Positions 36,676 to 45,278 of a stretch of DNA of 64,000 nt are shown here, in pieces; position 1 is the stretch's first letter, and each line of letters begins with the position of its first letter. The notes under the pieces are model-generated. The model was not told the origin of the DNA, did no database searches, and saw only the letters and a list, made by a program, of their open reading frames with translations. This DNA is from Massilibacillus massiliensis (lineage in GTDB: Bacteria; Bacillota; Negativicutes; FLKF01): positions 435,166-499,165 of the forward strand of contig NZ_LT575483.1 of NCBI RefSeq assembly GCF_900086705.1. The letters run 5' to 3'. Both the position numbers and the translations under genes were made by a program.

Positions 36676-37521
36676 TTACTTCGATAAAGGCTGATTTTTA
36701 ATGGCGTCTTCCATCATTTTATTACGATCATCTTCACTAATCGTAGCAAGTGTTTCATTGATTTTTTTCAACAACTCACTATTTCCTTTTTTCAGCGCGA
36801 TCCCCATTTCAACATCTTCTTTTGAAGCTTCAAACCCTTTACCATCTTTAAAATCTAACATAACCAAATTGGGATTTGCAAAAGACGCTGCCATTGCCGT
36901 TGGTTTATCTAAAACCAAAACCTCAACTTTCCCCGAAGTTAAAGCGACGACCATACCTGGTACATTATCAATTGCAGGCTGAATTTTAGCTTCTGGAATC
37001 TGTTTAATTAAATCATACCAAATCGTATTGAGCTGCGATGTAGCAACTGCTCCTTTTAAGTCCTCTACGTTTTTCGCATTTGCAAAAGGACTACTCTTCT
37101 GCGTAAGTGCAACAATAGATGCATTGTAATAAACAGAAGAAAAATCAACACTTTCTTTTCTCTTGTTTGTAATACTCATGCCAGCAATAACAGCATCGAC
37201 TTTTCCCGTACTTACTGCTGGTGCCAAACCATCCCACTCAATCTTATGTATCTCTAAATCATATCCCATTGATTCTGCAATTTTTTTTGCCATAATAACA
37301 TCATAACCGTAGGCATATTCAGAGGTTCCTGAAATCTTTACTGCACCATTTTCGTTCGTTGTTTGCGTCCAATTAAATGGCGCATACCCACATTCCATGC
37401 CAACACGAAGTACTTTTTTGTCCGCTTCTTTTTTGTCAGAACCACATCCTGCAAGTACCACTAAGCTTGCAAACATTGCAATACAAAGCACTGCAGTAAT
37501 AATTTTTCTAATTTTCTGCAT
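36676..37521 (-). CDS. Amino-acid ABC transporter substrate-binding lipoprotein
   Basis: The 281-residue protein has a lipoprotein signal (lipobox LAGC with C26) and an SBP_bac_3 fold (VLRVGMECGYAPFNW; YGYDVIMAKKIAESMGYDLE; AVSTGKVDAVIAGMSITNKR, then VDFSSVYYNAS). It should capture a polar amino acid. The specificity (Gln, Arg, His, Cys) cannot be settled from sequence. The ATG is about ten bases after GGAGAGG. It is the first and probably most highly expressed gene of the operon. Confidence 0.94.
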   Translation of the reverse strand: MQKIRKIITAVLCIAMFASLVVLAGCGSDKKEADKKVLRVGMECGYAPFNWTQTTNENGAVKISGTSEYAYGYDVIMAKKIAESMGYDLEIHKIEWDGLAPAVSTGKVDAVIAGMSITNKRKESVDFSSVYYNASIVALTQKSSPFANAKNVEDLKGAVATSQLNTIWYDLIKQIPEAKIQPAIDNVPGMVVALTSGKVEVLVLDKPTAMAASFANPNLVMLDFKDGKGFEASKEDVEMGIALKKGNSELLKKINETLATISEDDRNKMMEDAIKNQPLSK

Positions 37522-37559
37522 TTGTCAATAGCCTCTCCTTATCCATTTTGCATTTTTAT

Positions 37560-37583
37560 TCAAGAAAAACAGTAAAAAGACAT
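37560..37583 (-). CDS. Possible seven-residue leader peptide
   Basis: In the 150-base leader between the promoter and the binding-protein gene, the minus strand has AAGGAGGAGATTG directly before ATG and a mini-ORF encoding MSFYCFS. The very strong ribosome site is striking for so short an ORF. It may couple translation to transporter expression, and its single Cys could hint at cysteine sensing. No clear attenuator hairpin follows, so this is speculative. Confidence 0.3.
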   Translation of the reverse strand: MSFYCFS

Positions 37584-37675
37584 CAATCTCCTCCTTGGAA
37601 GTTGACATCTTTGTCGACTCTTAACACTTACTTTTCAAAATAAAACACAATGAAATTTTCTAAAACCCTTGTTTC

Positions 37676-37705
37676 ATTTTAGCAATGAATTACAAAGGTT
37701 GTCAA
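37676..37705 (-). promoter_or_regulatory. Promoter of the amino-acid ABC operon
   Basis: On the minus strand a perfect TTGACA (37700-37705) is followed after 18 bases by TAAAAT (37676-37681). Transcription would begin near 37669 and give a leader of about 150 bases. Confidence 0.75.
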
Positions 37706-37728
37706 GAACATAGTACATTTATGTTTGT

Positions 37729-37764
37729 TAAATAAAAAAAAGACAGCCGATAAAATCAACTGTC
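37729..37764 (-). terminator. Terminator after rnpB
   Basis: On the minus strand GACAGTTGAT-TTT-ATCGGCTGTC (stem with two G-U pairs) is followed by seven or more T residues. It ends the RNase P RNA transcript just upstream of the ABC operon promoter. Confidence 0.82.
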
Positions 37765-37795
37765 CCTTTTGCTTCATTCATATTTCACGCTATAT

Positions 37796-38147
37796 GTGAG
37801 TAATCAATAAGCCGAGTTTTGTTCCGCTCTCGCGGTGATGATCATTTATCTAGATACGTTAGTTACCTAACGATTCAAGCGACACAACCCGGAAGGTTCC
37901 GCGGGCAACATCATCCCTTCCCTATTCGGTCTTGCTCCAAGTGGGGTTTACCAAGCCAATTAGTCACCTAATTGCTGGTGCGCTCTTACCGCACCTTTCC
38001 ATCCTTACCTAATAAAATTAGGCGGTTTAAATTTCTATAGCACTTTCCCTGAGGTCACCCTCGCTGGACGTTATCCAGCACCTTGCCCTATGGAGCCCGG
38101 ACTTTCCTCAAATGCCAATGGCACTCGCGATCATCTTTCATACTCAC
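37796..38147 (-). ncRNA. rnpB: RNase P RNA (rnpB), bacterial type A
   Basis: This RNA is the catalytic part of RNase P, which matures tRNA 5' ends. On the minus strand it contains the hallmark TGAGGAAAGTCCGGGCTC near the 5' end, a CAGGGAAAGTGC segment, and AACAAAACTCGGCTTA near the 3' end. Helix P1 closes the molecule: GTGAGTA at 38141-38147 pairs with TACTCAC at 37796-37802. The length of about 352 bases is normal. It appears to be the ancestral A type rather than the B type of Bacillus. Confidence 0.95.
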
Positions 38148-38174
38148 AACAATATTAAGTTCAAGCAAGATATA

Positions 38175-38203
38175 ATATTATCATTACAATCGACTTATGT
38201 CAA
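38175..38203 (-). promoter_or_regulatory. Promoter of rnpB
   Basis: On the minus strand TTGACA (38198-38203), a 17-base spacer and TAATAT (38175-38180) form a near-perfect housekeeping promoter about 20 bases before the mature 5' end of the RNA. Confidence 0.85.
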
Positions 38204-38231
38204 GCAATTAGAACTAACAATTATATCCAGT

Positions 38232-38879
38232 TCAACTTGACATCTGCTGACGTAATCGACGTACCTTCGCCACGATATCCTCTGCACCAACAATATCTGA
38301 AACTACAGCAATTGTTTTTGCACCTGCATTCGAAACATCCGCAATATTTTCTTCCTTAATCCCACCAATTGCAACGAATGGTAATTTACTATTGTTGGCA
38401 ACGTAACGAACATAATCTAGACCAACCGCGTCACATACATCTTTTTTGGTTTTTGTTGCAAACACTGGTCCTACACCGATATAGTCAACTGCTTCACAAC
38501 ATTCTGCAAGCCGCATTTGCTCTGGATTATGTGTAGAAAGACCAAGAATTAAAGTATTACCAATAAGTTTACGCACGACTTCAGGCGGCAAATCTTCTTG
38601 ACCAATATGAACACCATCTGCCTTTACCGCCATGGCCAGATCTATATGATCATTCACAATAAAAGTAACACCTGCTCTCTGCGTCTTTTCACGAATAATT
38701 CTACATTCCTCATACATTTCTTTTGCTTTTTTTTCTTTTTCTCGATACTGAAAAAAAGTAATTCCTGCCTCAATTAGAGCATCAAGTATTTGAATATTAC
38801 TGCGTCCTTTTGATAAATTTTCCGCTGTTAACGCGTAAATTCCTGATGAAGAAAAATTATCCATCCCTTGTTTTTTCAT
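38232..38879 (-). CDS. thiE: Thiamine phosphate synthase ThiE
   Basis: ThiE joins the thiazole and pyrimidine halves into thiamine phosphate. The 215-residue TIM barrel shows FFQYREKEKKAKEMYEECR, FIVNDHIDLAMAVKADGVHI, GQEDLPPEVVRKLIG, STHNPEQM, DYIGVGPVFATKTKKD and FVAIGGIKEENI. It is the last gene of the thi operon. The ATG follows AAGGGTG. Confidence 0.96.
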   Translation of the reverse strand: MKKQGMDNFSSSGIYALTAENLSKGRSNIQILDALIEAGITFFQYREKEKKAKEMYEECRIIREKTQRAGVTFIVNDHIDLAMAVKADGVHIGQEDLPPEVVRKLIGNTLILGLSTHNPEQMRLAECCEAVDYIGVGPVFATKTKKDVCDAVGLDYVRYVANNSKLPFVAIGGIKEENIADVSNAGAKTIAVVSDIVGAEDIVAKVRRLRQQMSS

Positions 38880-38884
38880 TCATT

Positions 38885-39493
38885 TCACCCTTTACTTAAT
38901 ACAAATTCTAGTACCAAATCAACTTGTTTGGCAGCTGCGATGGTCACGCCAGGGGCAAGCGGCGGCAAGCGATCAATTCCACTTTCCAAATCACCAATCA
39001 CATAAAAATGTGCATTAATTTTACGTGTTTTAATCCGATCACTATTCCCAAATCCAGCCAATCCTGAAACGGTCACTAATAATTTCTTCGTTTCAGCCAT
39101 TGTTTCTACCATCAAAGTTTTACCTTCTGGCGTATCTAAAGCTTCTATTATAATATCACAAGAAAAGAATATATCATGAATATTTTTTTCAGTAATTTTA
39201 TCGTTTACGATTGTCAAATGAAGATCTGGATTGATTGCACGCAAAATATCTGCCAATGCAGAGACTTTTGACGTCCCAACTTGTTTTGTAAAATAATTCT
39301 GTCTGTTTAAATTGCTTACATCTACTTCATCAAAATCCACCAAAGTGATCTTTTTAAAGCCGCTTCTAACCAACATGATCGCACAATTAGACCCCAACCC
39401 TCCAGCACCTGCAATACCAACAGAAGTTTGTTGAATTTTTTCTAATTGCGCTTCATTTAAATAACGCCTAAGCCCGTTTTCAAACAGATTCAT
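38885..39493 (-). CDS. thiF: ThiF-type sulfur-carrier adenylyltransferase
   Basis: ThiF adenylates the C-terminal glycine of ThiS. The 202-residue protein has the nucleotide-binding GIAGAGGLGSNCAIMLVRSG, the LVDFDEVDVSNLNRQ block and an acceptor region with IIIEALDTPEGK. It lacks the zinc-binding cysteine pairs and C-terminal domain of longer ThiF/MoeB proteins, like the short clostridial form. The ATG overlaps the thiH stop as TAATG. Confidence 0.93.
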   Translation of the reverse strand: MNLFENGLRRYLNEAQLEKIQQTSVGIAGAGGLGSNCAIMLVRSGFKKITLVDFDEVDVSNLNRQNYFTKQVGTSKVSALADILRAINPDLHLTIVNDKITEKNIHDIFFSCDIIIEALDTPEGKTLMVETMAETKKLLVTVSGLAGFGNSDRIKTRKINAHFYVIGDLESGIDRLPPLAPGVTIAAAKQVDLVLEFVLSKG

Positions 39494-40596
39494 TATGCTA
39501 ACACCTGCCAATCCTTATAAATTGGTTGATAACCTTCATGATACAACATCGTCGACATCTCCCGAACAGAACGATGATCAGAAATTGAAAACTGTCCTGT
39601 CTCCTCGCCTTTACTATGTCCTCCAACAGCTGTAGTTACCCCAGCCGACATTTTTGTAACTCCCAGACGCACTAAATGATTTCTAAGTTTTACACTTTCT
39701 CTAGAAGATATTGTAATTCCGCTCCGCGGCATAAAAATCCGATATGCAGTAATATATTGTACGAGATTTTTATCACTTACGGTGACGGGTGGTGGGAAAC
39801 CACCTATACTTGGGCGCATACGCGGCATTGAAACCGCGATTTCCACCTCACTATATTTTTTTTGCAAATAATCAGCATGAATTCCTGTTAAAAAAGCCTC
39901 TTTTCGCCAATCATTTAAACCTAAAAGTGCACCAATGTTTACATTGCGCATACCCGCTTTACAGGCGCGCTCCGGTGCATCCAAGCGAAAAGCATAATCA
40001 CTTTTTGGGCCTGCTAAATGAAATCTTTGATACACACTAGGATCGTAAACTTCTTGAAACATTGTCATCCCATCAACACCAGTTTCTACTGCGACTTTGT
40101 ACTCTTCTTCTGTTAAAGAATAAATTTCTATGCTAATACTCGTAAAAAATTCTTTTAAAGATTCTACAGCACTTAAAATATATTGGAGTGAACTATGCGT
40201 TTGCGATTCACCAGTTAAAAGAAGCACATGTTTTAATCCAGTTTCTGCAATACATTTTCCTTCTGTTTGGATTTCTTTTATACTAAGTTTCATTCTCTTT
40301 AATTTATTTTTATGATTAAATCCACAATATACACATTGATTTGTGCAGTAATTTGCAATATACATCGGAGTGAAAAGTTGCATGACCTGTCCAAAATTTC
40401 GGATGGTATCTTGGTTTGCCCTTCTCGCTATAGCTTCTATATGATTTTCCGCTTTTGGTGATAGTAAAGTCAAATAATCTTGCCTATCCAGCGAAGGCTT
40501 GCTTAAAACATATAGAATATCTTCATCGGTAACTTTCCGGAAAAAATCTTCATAATCTAAATTTTTATATTTTTCCAATTCATCTATAAAAAGCAT
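39493..40596 (-). CDS. thiH: 2-iminoacetate synthase ThiH (radical SAM)
   Basis: ThiH cleaves tyrosine to make dehydroglycine for the thiazole ring. The radical SAM cluster motif is NYCTNQCVYCGF (CxxxCxxC). Further family blocks are IAETGLKHVLLLTGES, GMRNVNIGALLGL and AGVTTAVGGH with the C-terminal biotin/thiamine-synthesis-associated region. The 367-residue length is normal. Its presence, rather than a glycine oxidase, suits an anaerobe. Confidence 0.97.
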   Translation of the reverse strand: MLFIDELEKYKNLDYEDFFRKVTDEDILYVLSKPSLDRQDYLTLLSPKAENHIEAIARRANQDTIRNFGQVMQLFTPMYIANYCTNQCVYCGFNHKNKLKRMKLSIKEIQTEGKCIAETGLKHVLLLTGESQTHSSLQYILSAVESLKEFFTSISIEIYSLTEEEYKVAVETGVDGMTMFQEVYDPSVYQRFHLAGPKSDYAFRLDAPERACKAGMRNVNIGALLGLNDWRKEAFLTGIHADYLQKKYSEVEIAVSMPRMRPSIGGFPPPVTVSDKNLVQYITAYRIFMPRSGITISSRESVKLRNHLVRLGVTKMSAGVTTAVGGHSKGEETGQFSISDHRSVREMSTMLYHEGYQPIYKDWQVLA

Positions 40597-40608
40597 GATG
40601 ACTCACTC

Positions 40609-41382
40609 CTATTCACGTAAAAATCCAGTTAAAGGGGAAGATGCACTAGCATGATCTATCACTCTGCCAAGACCAGCTAAATAAGCTTGACGTCCTGCCT
40701 TCACCGCTAAATCAAAGGCCGCCGCCATTGCAATAGGGTCTTTTGCCGTTGCCACTGCAGTATTGACTAAAACGGCCGAAGCTCCCATCTCCATTGCCTC
40801 CGCCGCCTCAGACGGTTTCCCTATCCCCGCATCAACAATGATCGGCAAATCACTTTCTTTTATAAGAATACGAATCATCTCTTTGGTCTGTAACCCACGA
40901 TTACTGCCAATCGGAGCACCAAGAGGCATAATCGCAGCTGCTCCGGCTTCTGCTAAGCGCTTTGCACTCATCAAATCAGGATTCATGTAAGGTAATACAA
41001 TGAATCCTTCTTCAGCTAAAATTTGCGTCGCTTTAATCGTTTCTTGATTATCCGGCAGCAAGTATCGATTATCCGCAATCACTTCAATTTTAATCCAATC
41101 ACCACAGCCTAAGGCTCGAGACATGTGCGCTATCCGCACCGCCTCGTCAGCATTTCTTGCTCCAGAAGTATTCGGCATCAAAACACAGTTTTTAGGAATA
41201 AAATTTAAAATATTTTCCTCTGGATAGGATTGATCTGCACGGCGCAGAGCTACAGTTATCACCTGAGCCTTAGCTGCCTCAATTACTTTTGGCATAATCT
41301 TATTTTCTGAAAACTTTCCTGTGCCCAGAAAAAGTCTACTTGACAACTCCTGTTTACCTATATTTAATGTATCATTCATCAT
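40609..41382 (-). CDS. thiG: Thiazole synthase ThiG
   Basis: ThiG assembles the thiazole phosphate from deoxyxylulose phosphate, dehydroglycine and ThiS-thiocarboxylate. The 257-residue TIM barrel shows [23 protein letters not shown] (with the Schiff-base lysine lying further on, in the [10 protein letters not shown] strand), [17 protein letters not shown] and [19 protein letters not shown]. The ATG is eight bases after GGAGG, which lies inside the last codons of thiS. Confidence 0.96.
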   Translation of the reverse strand: MMNDTLNIGKQELSSRLFLGTGKFSENKIMPKVIEAAKAQVITVALRRADQSYPEENILNFIPKNCVLMPNTSGARNADEAVRIAHMSRALGCGDWIKIEVIADNRYLLPDNQETIKATQILAEEGFIVLPYMNPDLMSAKRLAEAGAAAIMPLGAPIGSNRGLQTKEMIRILIKESDLPIIVDAGIGKPSEAAEAMEMGASAVLVNTAVATAKDPIAMAAAFDLAVKAGRQAYLAGLGRVIDHASASSPLTGFLRE

Positions 41383-41383
41383 T

Positions 41384-41584
41384 TCAACCACCTCCAACAA
41401 ATGTAACGATTTCCAAACGATCATGTGGCTTTAAGACGATCCCATCCCAAGTCTGTGCCTTGACAATGGTTTCATTATATTCAACGACTACTGTCCGTGG
41501 CTTAAAACCACGGTTATGAACAAACTGTCCTAAACTAACACCTTCCTCTATGGTTACAGACTTTCCATTCACCGTTATCTCCAC
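41384..41584 (-). CDS. thiS: Sulfur carrier protein ThiS
   Basis: ThiS is a ubiquitin-like carrier of the thiazole sulfur. The 66-residue product has [19 protein letters not shown] at its start and the characteristic C-terminal Gly-Gly tail (VTFVGGG). The start is GTG at 41582-41584, nine bases after GGAGG. It is the first gene of the thi operon, directly behind the TPP riboswitch. The codons for its glycine tail double as the thiG ribosome site. Confidence 0.95.
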   Translation of the reverse strand: MEITVNGKSVTIEEGVSLGQFVHNRGFKPRTVVVEYNETIVKAQTWDGIVLKPHDRLEIVTFVGGG

Positions 41585-41627
41585 TCATCTTCTCCTCCAC
41601 TCTTTTTAAATTTCCTGAAAAGAAAGC

Positions 41628-41662
41628 AAAAAAAATACGCCTCCCCGTATAGGTTTAGGCGC
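41628..41662 (-). terminator. Regulatory terminator of the TPP riboswitch
   Basis: On the minus strand GCGCCTAAACC-TATAC-GGGGAGGCG (41637-41662) is followed by TATTTTTTTT. It overlaps the 3' edge of the TPP aptamer, so ligand-dependent transcription termination is the likely mechanism. Confidence 0.8.
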
Positions 41663-41765
41663 ACTTATCCCAGCTTCCTACGCGGGCATTATCCCGATCA
41701 GGTTTAAAGGTCTGGTACTTACAGTCCACTCTCAGCCCATAACATGAGCTCCCTCGCACATTATT
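41660..41765 (-). promoter_or_regulatory. TPP riboswitch (THI element)
   Basis: On the minus strand the conserved blocks GGGCTGAGAG, ACCTGATC, GGATAATGCC and GCGTAGGAA appear in the canonical order. Binding of thiamine pyrophosphate would lower expression of thiS-thiG-thiH-thiF-thiE. Confidence 0.96.
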
Positions 41766-41785
41766 TTTTTATATAACAATTTCAT

Positions 41786-41813
41786 TCTATACCCACCATC
41801 GTATAACCGTCAA
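41786..41813 (-). promoter_or_regulatory. Promoter of the thi operon
   Basis: On the minus strand TTGACG (41808-41813) lies 16 bases before TATAGA (41786-41791), just upstream of the TPP riboswitch. Confidence 0.6.
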
Positions 41814-41823
41814 CCATTATTTA

Positions 41824-42942
41824 TTAAATCGTCGTAAATACATCTTTACTAAAGGTATCATAAAAAATATCTGTATTCCACTTTCTATCTATACTGCATT
41901 GCTGTAAATATTGAGCAATAGTTTTGACAATAGGTATTTCTGTAGCAAAATGCCCTGCATCTAATAAATGAATCCCAGTTTCCAAAGCTCTTTGTGCTTC
42001 ATGATATTTGACATCACCAGTTACCAAAATATCGGCACCAGCAAAGGCTGCTTTACCAATAAATTCTGCGCCACTACCACTACATAAAGCAACTTTTTTT
42101 ATCATTTTACCCCTTTCGCCAACAAGACGAATACAATCAATATCCAAAGCCTGCTTTACTTTATCGGCAAATTCTTCTGCCTTCATCTTTTCTTCAAGGT
42201 GTCCAATACGCCCAAGACCATATTCTCCCCCTGTATTTTTTATTGGGTAAAGATCATAGGCAACTTCTTCATACGGATGTACACTTAACAGAGATTTTAT
42301 TACTTTCTTGATTATTTTTTTCGGCATGATTGTTTCAATACGAACCTCATCAACATGTTCTAGTGCTCCTTCTTTTCCAATAAACGGATTCGTTCCATGT
42401 AAAGGTAGAAAACTGCCTTTTCCCGTTACTTGAAACGCACAATGACTATAGTTCCCGATATGTCCCGCCCCCGCTTTACCAAGTGAAGCTTGTATTATTT
42501 CAGCATATTCAACTGGTGCAAAAACAGCAAGTTTTACCAGTTCCTCTTGATAAGTAACGGTAAGAGGTTCTATTTTTTGCAAATTGAGTTTGTGTGCTAA
42601 TACATCGTTTACACCGCCATCTGCCGTATCTAAGTTCGTATGTGCAGCATATACAGCAATATTTGCCCTCAATAAATCGGCGAGCAATTTACCTTGCGGC
42701 AAATCCGTTCGCAAATTTTTCAAAGGCTTAAAAATAAGAGGATGATGAGAAATGATCAAATCAACTTGCTGCTGCGTAGCATGCTCAACCACTGCTTCAT
42801 TAACATCAAGACAAACCATGATCTTTTTTATATTTTGCGCCGGGCTCCCAACGAGTAAACCGACGTTATCCCAACTTTCCGCTAAATATCGTGGAGCCAG
42901 AGTTTCAACCGCATCTATAACAACCTGACATTTTACAGACAT
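41824..42942 (-). CDS. Nif3-like dinuclear metal-centre protein (YqfO family)
   Basis: The 372-residue protein has the Nif3/DUF34 fold split by a central insert (about residues 130-230), as in Bacillus YqfO. Metal-binding blocks are visible: LIISHHPLIFKPLKNL with a His pair, AHTNLDTADGGVNDVLA, and near the end ADILVTGDVKYHEA with DAGHFATE. Although often labelled GTP cyclohydrolase type 2, its function is not established. It overlaps trmK by ten bases, the conserved pair trmK-yqfO downstream of sigA. Confidence 0.93.
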   Translation of the reverse strand: MSVKCQVVIDAVETLAPRYLAESWDNVGLLVGSPAQNIKKIMVCLDVNEAVVEHATQQQVDLIISHHPLIFKPLKNLRTDLPQGKLLADLLRANIAVYAAHTNLDTADGGVNDVLAHKLNLQKIEPLTVTYQEELVKLAVFAPVEYAEIIQASLGKAGAGHIGNYSHCAFQVTGKGSFLPLHGTNPFIGKEGALEHVDEVRIETIMPKKIIKKVIKSLLSVHPYEEVAYDLYPIKNTGGEYGLGRIGHLEEKMKAEEFADKVKQALDIDCIRLVGERGKMIKKVALCSGSGAEFIGKAAFAGADILVTGDVKYHEAQRALETGIHLLDAGHFATEIPIVKTIAQYLQQCSIDRKWNTDIFYDTFSKDVFTTI

Positions 42943-43622
42943 GCTAATTTTCCCTCCAAATTTTTGATTTTTTCTTTGAATATTTGATATTTTGGTATCA
43001 AGTTGACCGAATGGCTATTCTCCATTCCATGTAATATACGATTCGTTTGCACAATAAGATTTCCGATATGTTGTCTTAATAATGGGTGTCGCTTTTGCCA
43101 TAAACATGTTCCAATATCAAGCAATACAGGTTCTGGCAAAACAGCATCACCTTGCTCTGCATAAATTATTTCATAAAGTATAGTATCCTCTATAACAAGC
43201 TCTTCATCTATAATATTCCACCCATGCGTAAATAGCCATTCACGCAGGAGCCCGACTGCATTCATCGGTTGTAAAATGAGCCCCCTTAAACTGGCTGTTG
43301 TTTCCGGACGTTTGCTTAATATATCGATCATCGTCGTTCCTCCCATACCAGCAATTACGGCTAGATCGACTTCTCCAGGTTTAAGTATTGTGATTCCATC
43401 ACCAAACCGTACCTCAATCATATCAGCTAAATTGGCATGTAAAATTGCTTGTCTTGCCGCCTGATATGGGCCCTGATGCACATCGCAAGCTAACGCACGT
43501 GAAATCAGTTTTTGTTTCGCTAAGTAAATTGGCAAATATGCGTGATCTGTACCAATATCAGCGATGCGATCACCTTTTTTCACAAAGCTTGCCACTGTTT
43601 TTAATCTTGCTCCTAATCTCAC
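42933..43622 (-). CDS. trmK: tRNA (adenine-22-N1)-methyltransferase TrmK
   Basis: TrmK methylates A22 in certain tRNAs. The 229-residue protein has the SAM-binding motif ADIGTDHAYLPIYLAK, the VAIMGGMGG-like block VIAGMGGTTMIDIL, and LILQPMNAVGLLREWLFTHG. The start is GTG at 43620-43622, five bases after GAGGGG. It follows the tRNA cluster and rpoD. Confidence 0.95.
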   Translation of the reverse strand: MRLGARLKTVASFVKKGDRIADIGTDHAYLPIYLAKQKLISRALACDVHQGPYQAARQAILHANLADMIEVRFGDGITILKPGEVDLAVIAGMGGTTMIDILSKRPETTASLRGLILQPMNAVGLLREWLFTHGWNIIDEELVIEDTILYEIIYAEQGDAVLPEPVLLDIGTCLWQKRHPLLRQHIGNLIVQTNRILHGMENSHSVNLIPKYQIFKEKIKNLEGKLACL

Positions 43623-43707
43623 ATAATCCCCTCTTTATACAAAATCTATTCGTATTATTTCTCTGATCTCTATCTTACTTTTACTTCATTTACTAAAGCA
43701 AAATACT

Positions 43708-43734
43708 AAAAAATGCAAAGCATACGCTTTGCAT
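43708..43734 (-). terminator. Terminator after the tRNA cluster
   Basis: On the minus strand ATGCAAAG-CGTATG-CTTTGCAT is followed by TTTTT. It lies 13 bases after the tRNA-Val gene and should end the tRNA transcript. Confidence 0.85.
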
Positions 43735-43746
43735 TATAATGACTTA

Positions 43747-43822
43747 TGGTGGGCGATAACAGGATCGAACTGCTGACATCCTGCTTGTAAGGCAGGCGCT
43801 CTCCCAGCTGAGCTAATCGCCC
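43747..43822 (-). tRNA. tRNA-Val (anticodon TAC)
   Basis: The minus strand gives a full cloverleaf: acceptor GGGCGAT pairing with ATCGCCC, D-loop AGCTCAGCTGGGAGAGC, anticodon arm CTGCCTTACAAGCAG with TAC, and T-arm GTTCGATC. The CCA end is encoded. Confidence 0.96.
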
Positions 43823-43848
43823 ATTTATTAGATTAAACGATATATACA

Positions 43849-43923
43849 TGGTGGGCCCACCTGGGATCGAACCAGGGACCGACCGGTTATGAGCCGGTTG
43901 CTCTACCGCTGAGCTATAGGCCC
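43849..43923 (-). tRNA. tRNA with CAT anticodon (elongator Met or Ile2)
   Basis: The cloverleaf has acceptor GGGCCTA with TGGGCCC, D-arm AGCTCAGCGGTAGAGC, anticodon arm CCGGCTCATAACCGG, T-arm GGTTCGATCC, and an encoded CCA. The CAT anticodon may read Met or, if C34 is converted to lysidine, Ile ATA codons. It lacks the C1-A72 mismatch of an initiator tRNA. I cannot separate the two options from sequence alone. Confidence 0.9.
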
Positions 43924-43936
43924 TCATTTTTTTAAT

Positions 43937-44012
43937 TGGCTCCTTGAGTAGGACTCGAACCTACGACCGATCGGTTAACAGCCGATTGCTCTACCAACTG
44001 AGCTATCAAGGA
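43937..44012 (-). tRNA. tRNA-Asn (anticodon GTT)
   Basis: The cloverleaf has acceptor TCCTTGA with TCAAGGA, D-arm AGCTCAGTTGGTAGAGC, anticodon arm TCGGCTGTTAACCGA, T-arm GGTTCGAGTCC, and encoded CCA. It is the first tRNA of the three-gene transcript. Confidence 0.96.
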
Positions 44013-44030
44013 ACGTTATCAACAAAAATT

Positions 44031-44059
44031 ATTATATATTATTCTTCCTATTGCGTCAA
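44031..44059 (-). promoter_or_regulatory. Promoter of the tRNA cluster
   Basis: On the minus strand TTGACG (44054-44059) is 17 bases from TATAAT (44031-44036), about 19 bases before tRNA-Asn. Confidence 0.8.
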
Positions 44060-44070
44060 GAAAATTTTCA

Positions 44071-44114
44071 ATTTTTTTAAAAGACTTCTTAGAATTTATT
44101 CTAAGAAGTCTTTT
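44071..44114 (-). terminator. rpoD terminator overlapping the stop codon
   Basis: On the minus strand AAAAGACTTCTTAGAAT pairs perfectly with ATTCTAAGAAGTCTTTT, followed by an AT tail (TAAAAAAATT). The 5' arm is also the last codons of rpoD, so the hairpin contains the stop codon. Confidence 0.82.
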
Positions 44115-45217
44115 AACTTTTTACTTCGACTTGGATGTCTTAATTTTCTTAAAGCCTTAGCTTCAATTTGACGAATACGTTCACGCGTAACCCCAAAATT
44201 TTGTCCTACTTCTTCAAGCGTCCGAGCCCGTCCATCATCCAAACCAAATCTGAGCCTTAAGACTTTTTCCTCACGCGGTGTAAGCGTTTCAAGAACTTCT
44301 TCCAATTGTTCTTTCAATAACATAAAAGAAGCAGCTTCTGCTGGAGCAGGTGCATCCTGATCTTCAATAAAATCGCCTAGATGAGAGTCTTCTTCTTCAC
44401 CAATTGGAGTCTCTAGAGAAACTGGCTCCTGCGCAATCTTCATGATTTCACGAACACGTTCTACATTGATATCCATTTCTTTTGCTATTTCTTCCGGCAA
44501 TGGTTCTCTACCTAGTTCTTGTAACAATTGACGAGAAACACGAATTAATTTATTAATCGTTTCTACCATATGCACTGGAATACGAATCGTTCTGGCTTGA
44601 TCCGCGATTGCTCTCGTAATTGCTTGACGAATCCACCAAGTAGCATAGGTACTAAATTTATACCCTTTATTATAATCAAATTTTTCAACAGCTTTGATTA
44701 AACCTAAATTTCCCTCTTGAATCAAATCCAAAAATAACATCCCGCGACCAACATAACGTTTTGCGATACTAACAACAAGACGCAAATTGGCTTCCGCTAA
44801 ACGCCGTTTCGCCTCTTCATCGCCTTCCTCCATTCGTTTTGCCAGACATATTTCTTCTTCTGCTGTCAAAAGAGGAACACGACCGATTTCTTTTAAATAC
44901 ATTCTAACCGGGTCGTCAATACTAATTCCCTCAGGAATACTTAAATCTATATCAACTTCATCTTGAGAATTACTGTCAAGATCTGTTATATCCGAATCAT
45001 CTAAATTGTCATTTTCAGTGATCTCATCAACAATTTCAATTCCCTTACTCGTAAAAACTTCATACATATCATCAATTTCATCCGGCGATAAATCCTCACT
45101 TTGAAGTGCATCCATAATTTCGCCATACGTAAGAACGCCACCGCGTTTCTTTCCTTTATTCAATAGCTTTTCAACAATCTCGCTACCATGATTAGATAGG
45201 TTCTTTTTTTCAGCCAT
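44096..45217 (-). CDS. rpoD: Primary sigma factor RpoD (SigA)
   Basis: This is the housekeeping sigma factor. The 373-residue protein has region 1.1-like N-terminus, region 1.2 ([21 protein letters not shown]), region 2 ([20 protein letters not shown], then [31 protein letters not shown]), region 3, and region 4 ([39 protein letters not shown]). The ATG is preceded by GGAGGGAAG. It follows dnaG, the classic macromolecular-synthesis pairing. Confidence 0.98.
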   Translation of the reverse strand: MAEKKNLSNHGSEIVEKLLNKGKKRGGVLTYGEIMDALQSEDLSPDEIDDMYEVFTSKGIEIVDEITENDNLDDSDITDLDSNSQDEVDIDLSIPEGISIDDPVRMYLKEIGRVPLLTAEEEICLAKRMEEGDEEAKRRLAEANLRLVVSIAKRYVGRGMLFLDLIQEGNLGLIKAVEKFDYNKGYKFSTYATWWIRQAITRAIADQARTIRIPVHMVETINKLIRVSRQLLQELGREPLPEEIAKEMDINVERVREIMKIAQEPVSLETPIGEEEDSHLGDFIEDQDAPAPAEAASFMLLKEQLEEVLETLTPREEKVLRLRFGLDDGRARTLEEVGQNFGVTRERIRQIEAKALRKLRHPSRSKKLKDFLE

Positions 45218-45278
45218 TTACTTCCCTCCTTTCGCAGCAGTTACAATTTTACTCTCCATGCTTTTCACTAAATCAATT

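Noticed and set aside
43706-43927. Open frame across the tRNA-Val and CAT tRNA genes
   Set aside because: It covers two tRNA genes and a terminator; open frames over tRNAs are common artefacts.
43944-44171. Plus-strand open frame across tRNA-Asn and the end of rpoD
   Set aside because: Antisense to a tRNA, a terminator and rpoD; no ribosome site.
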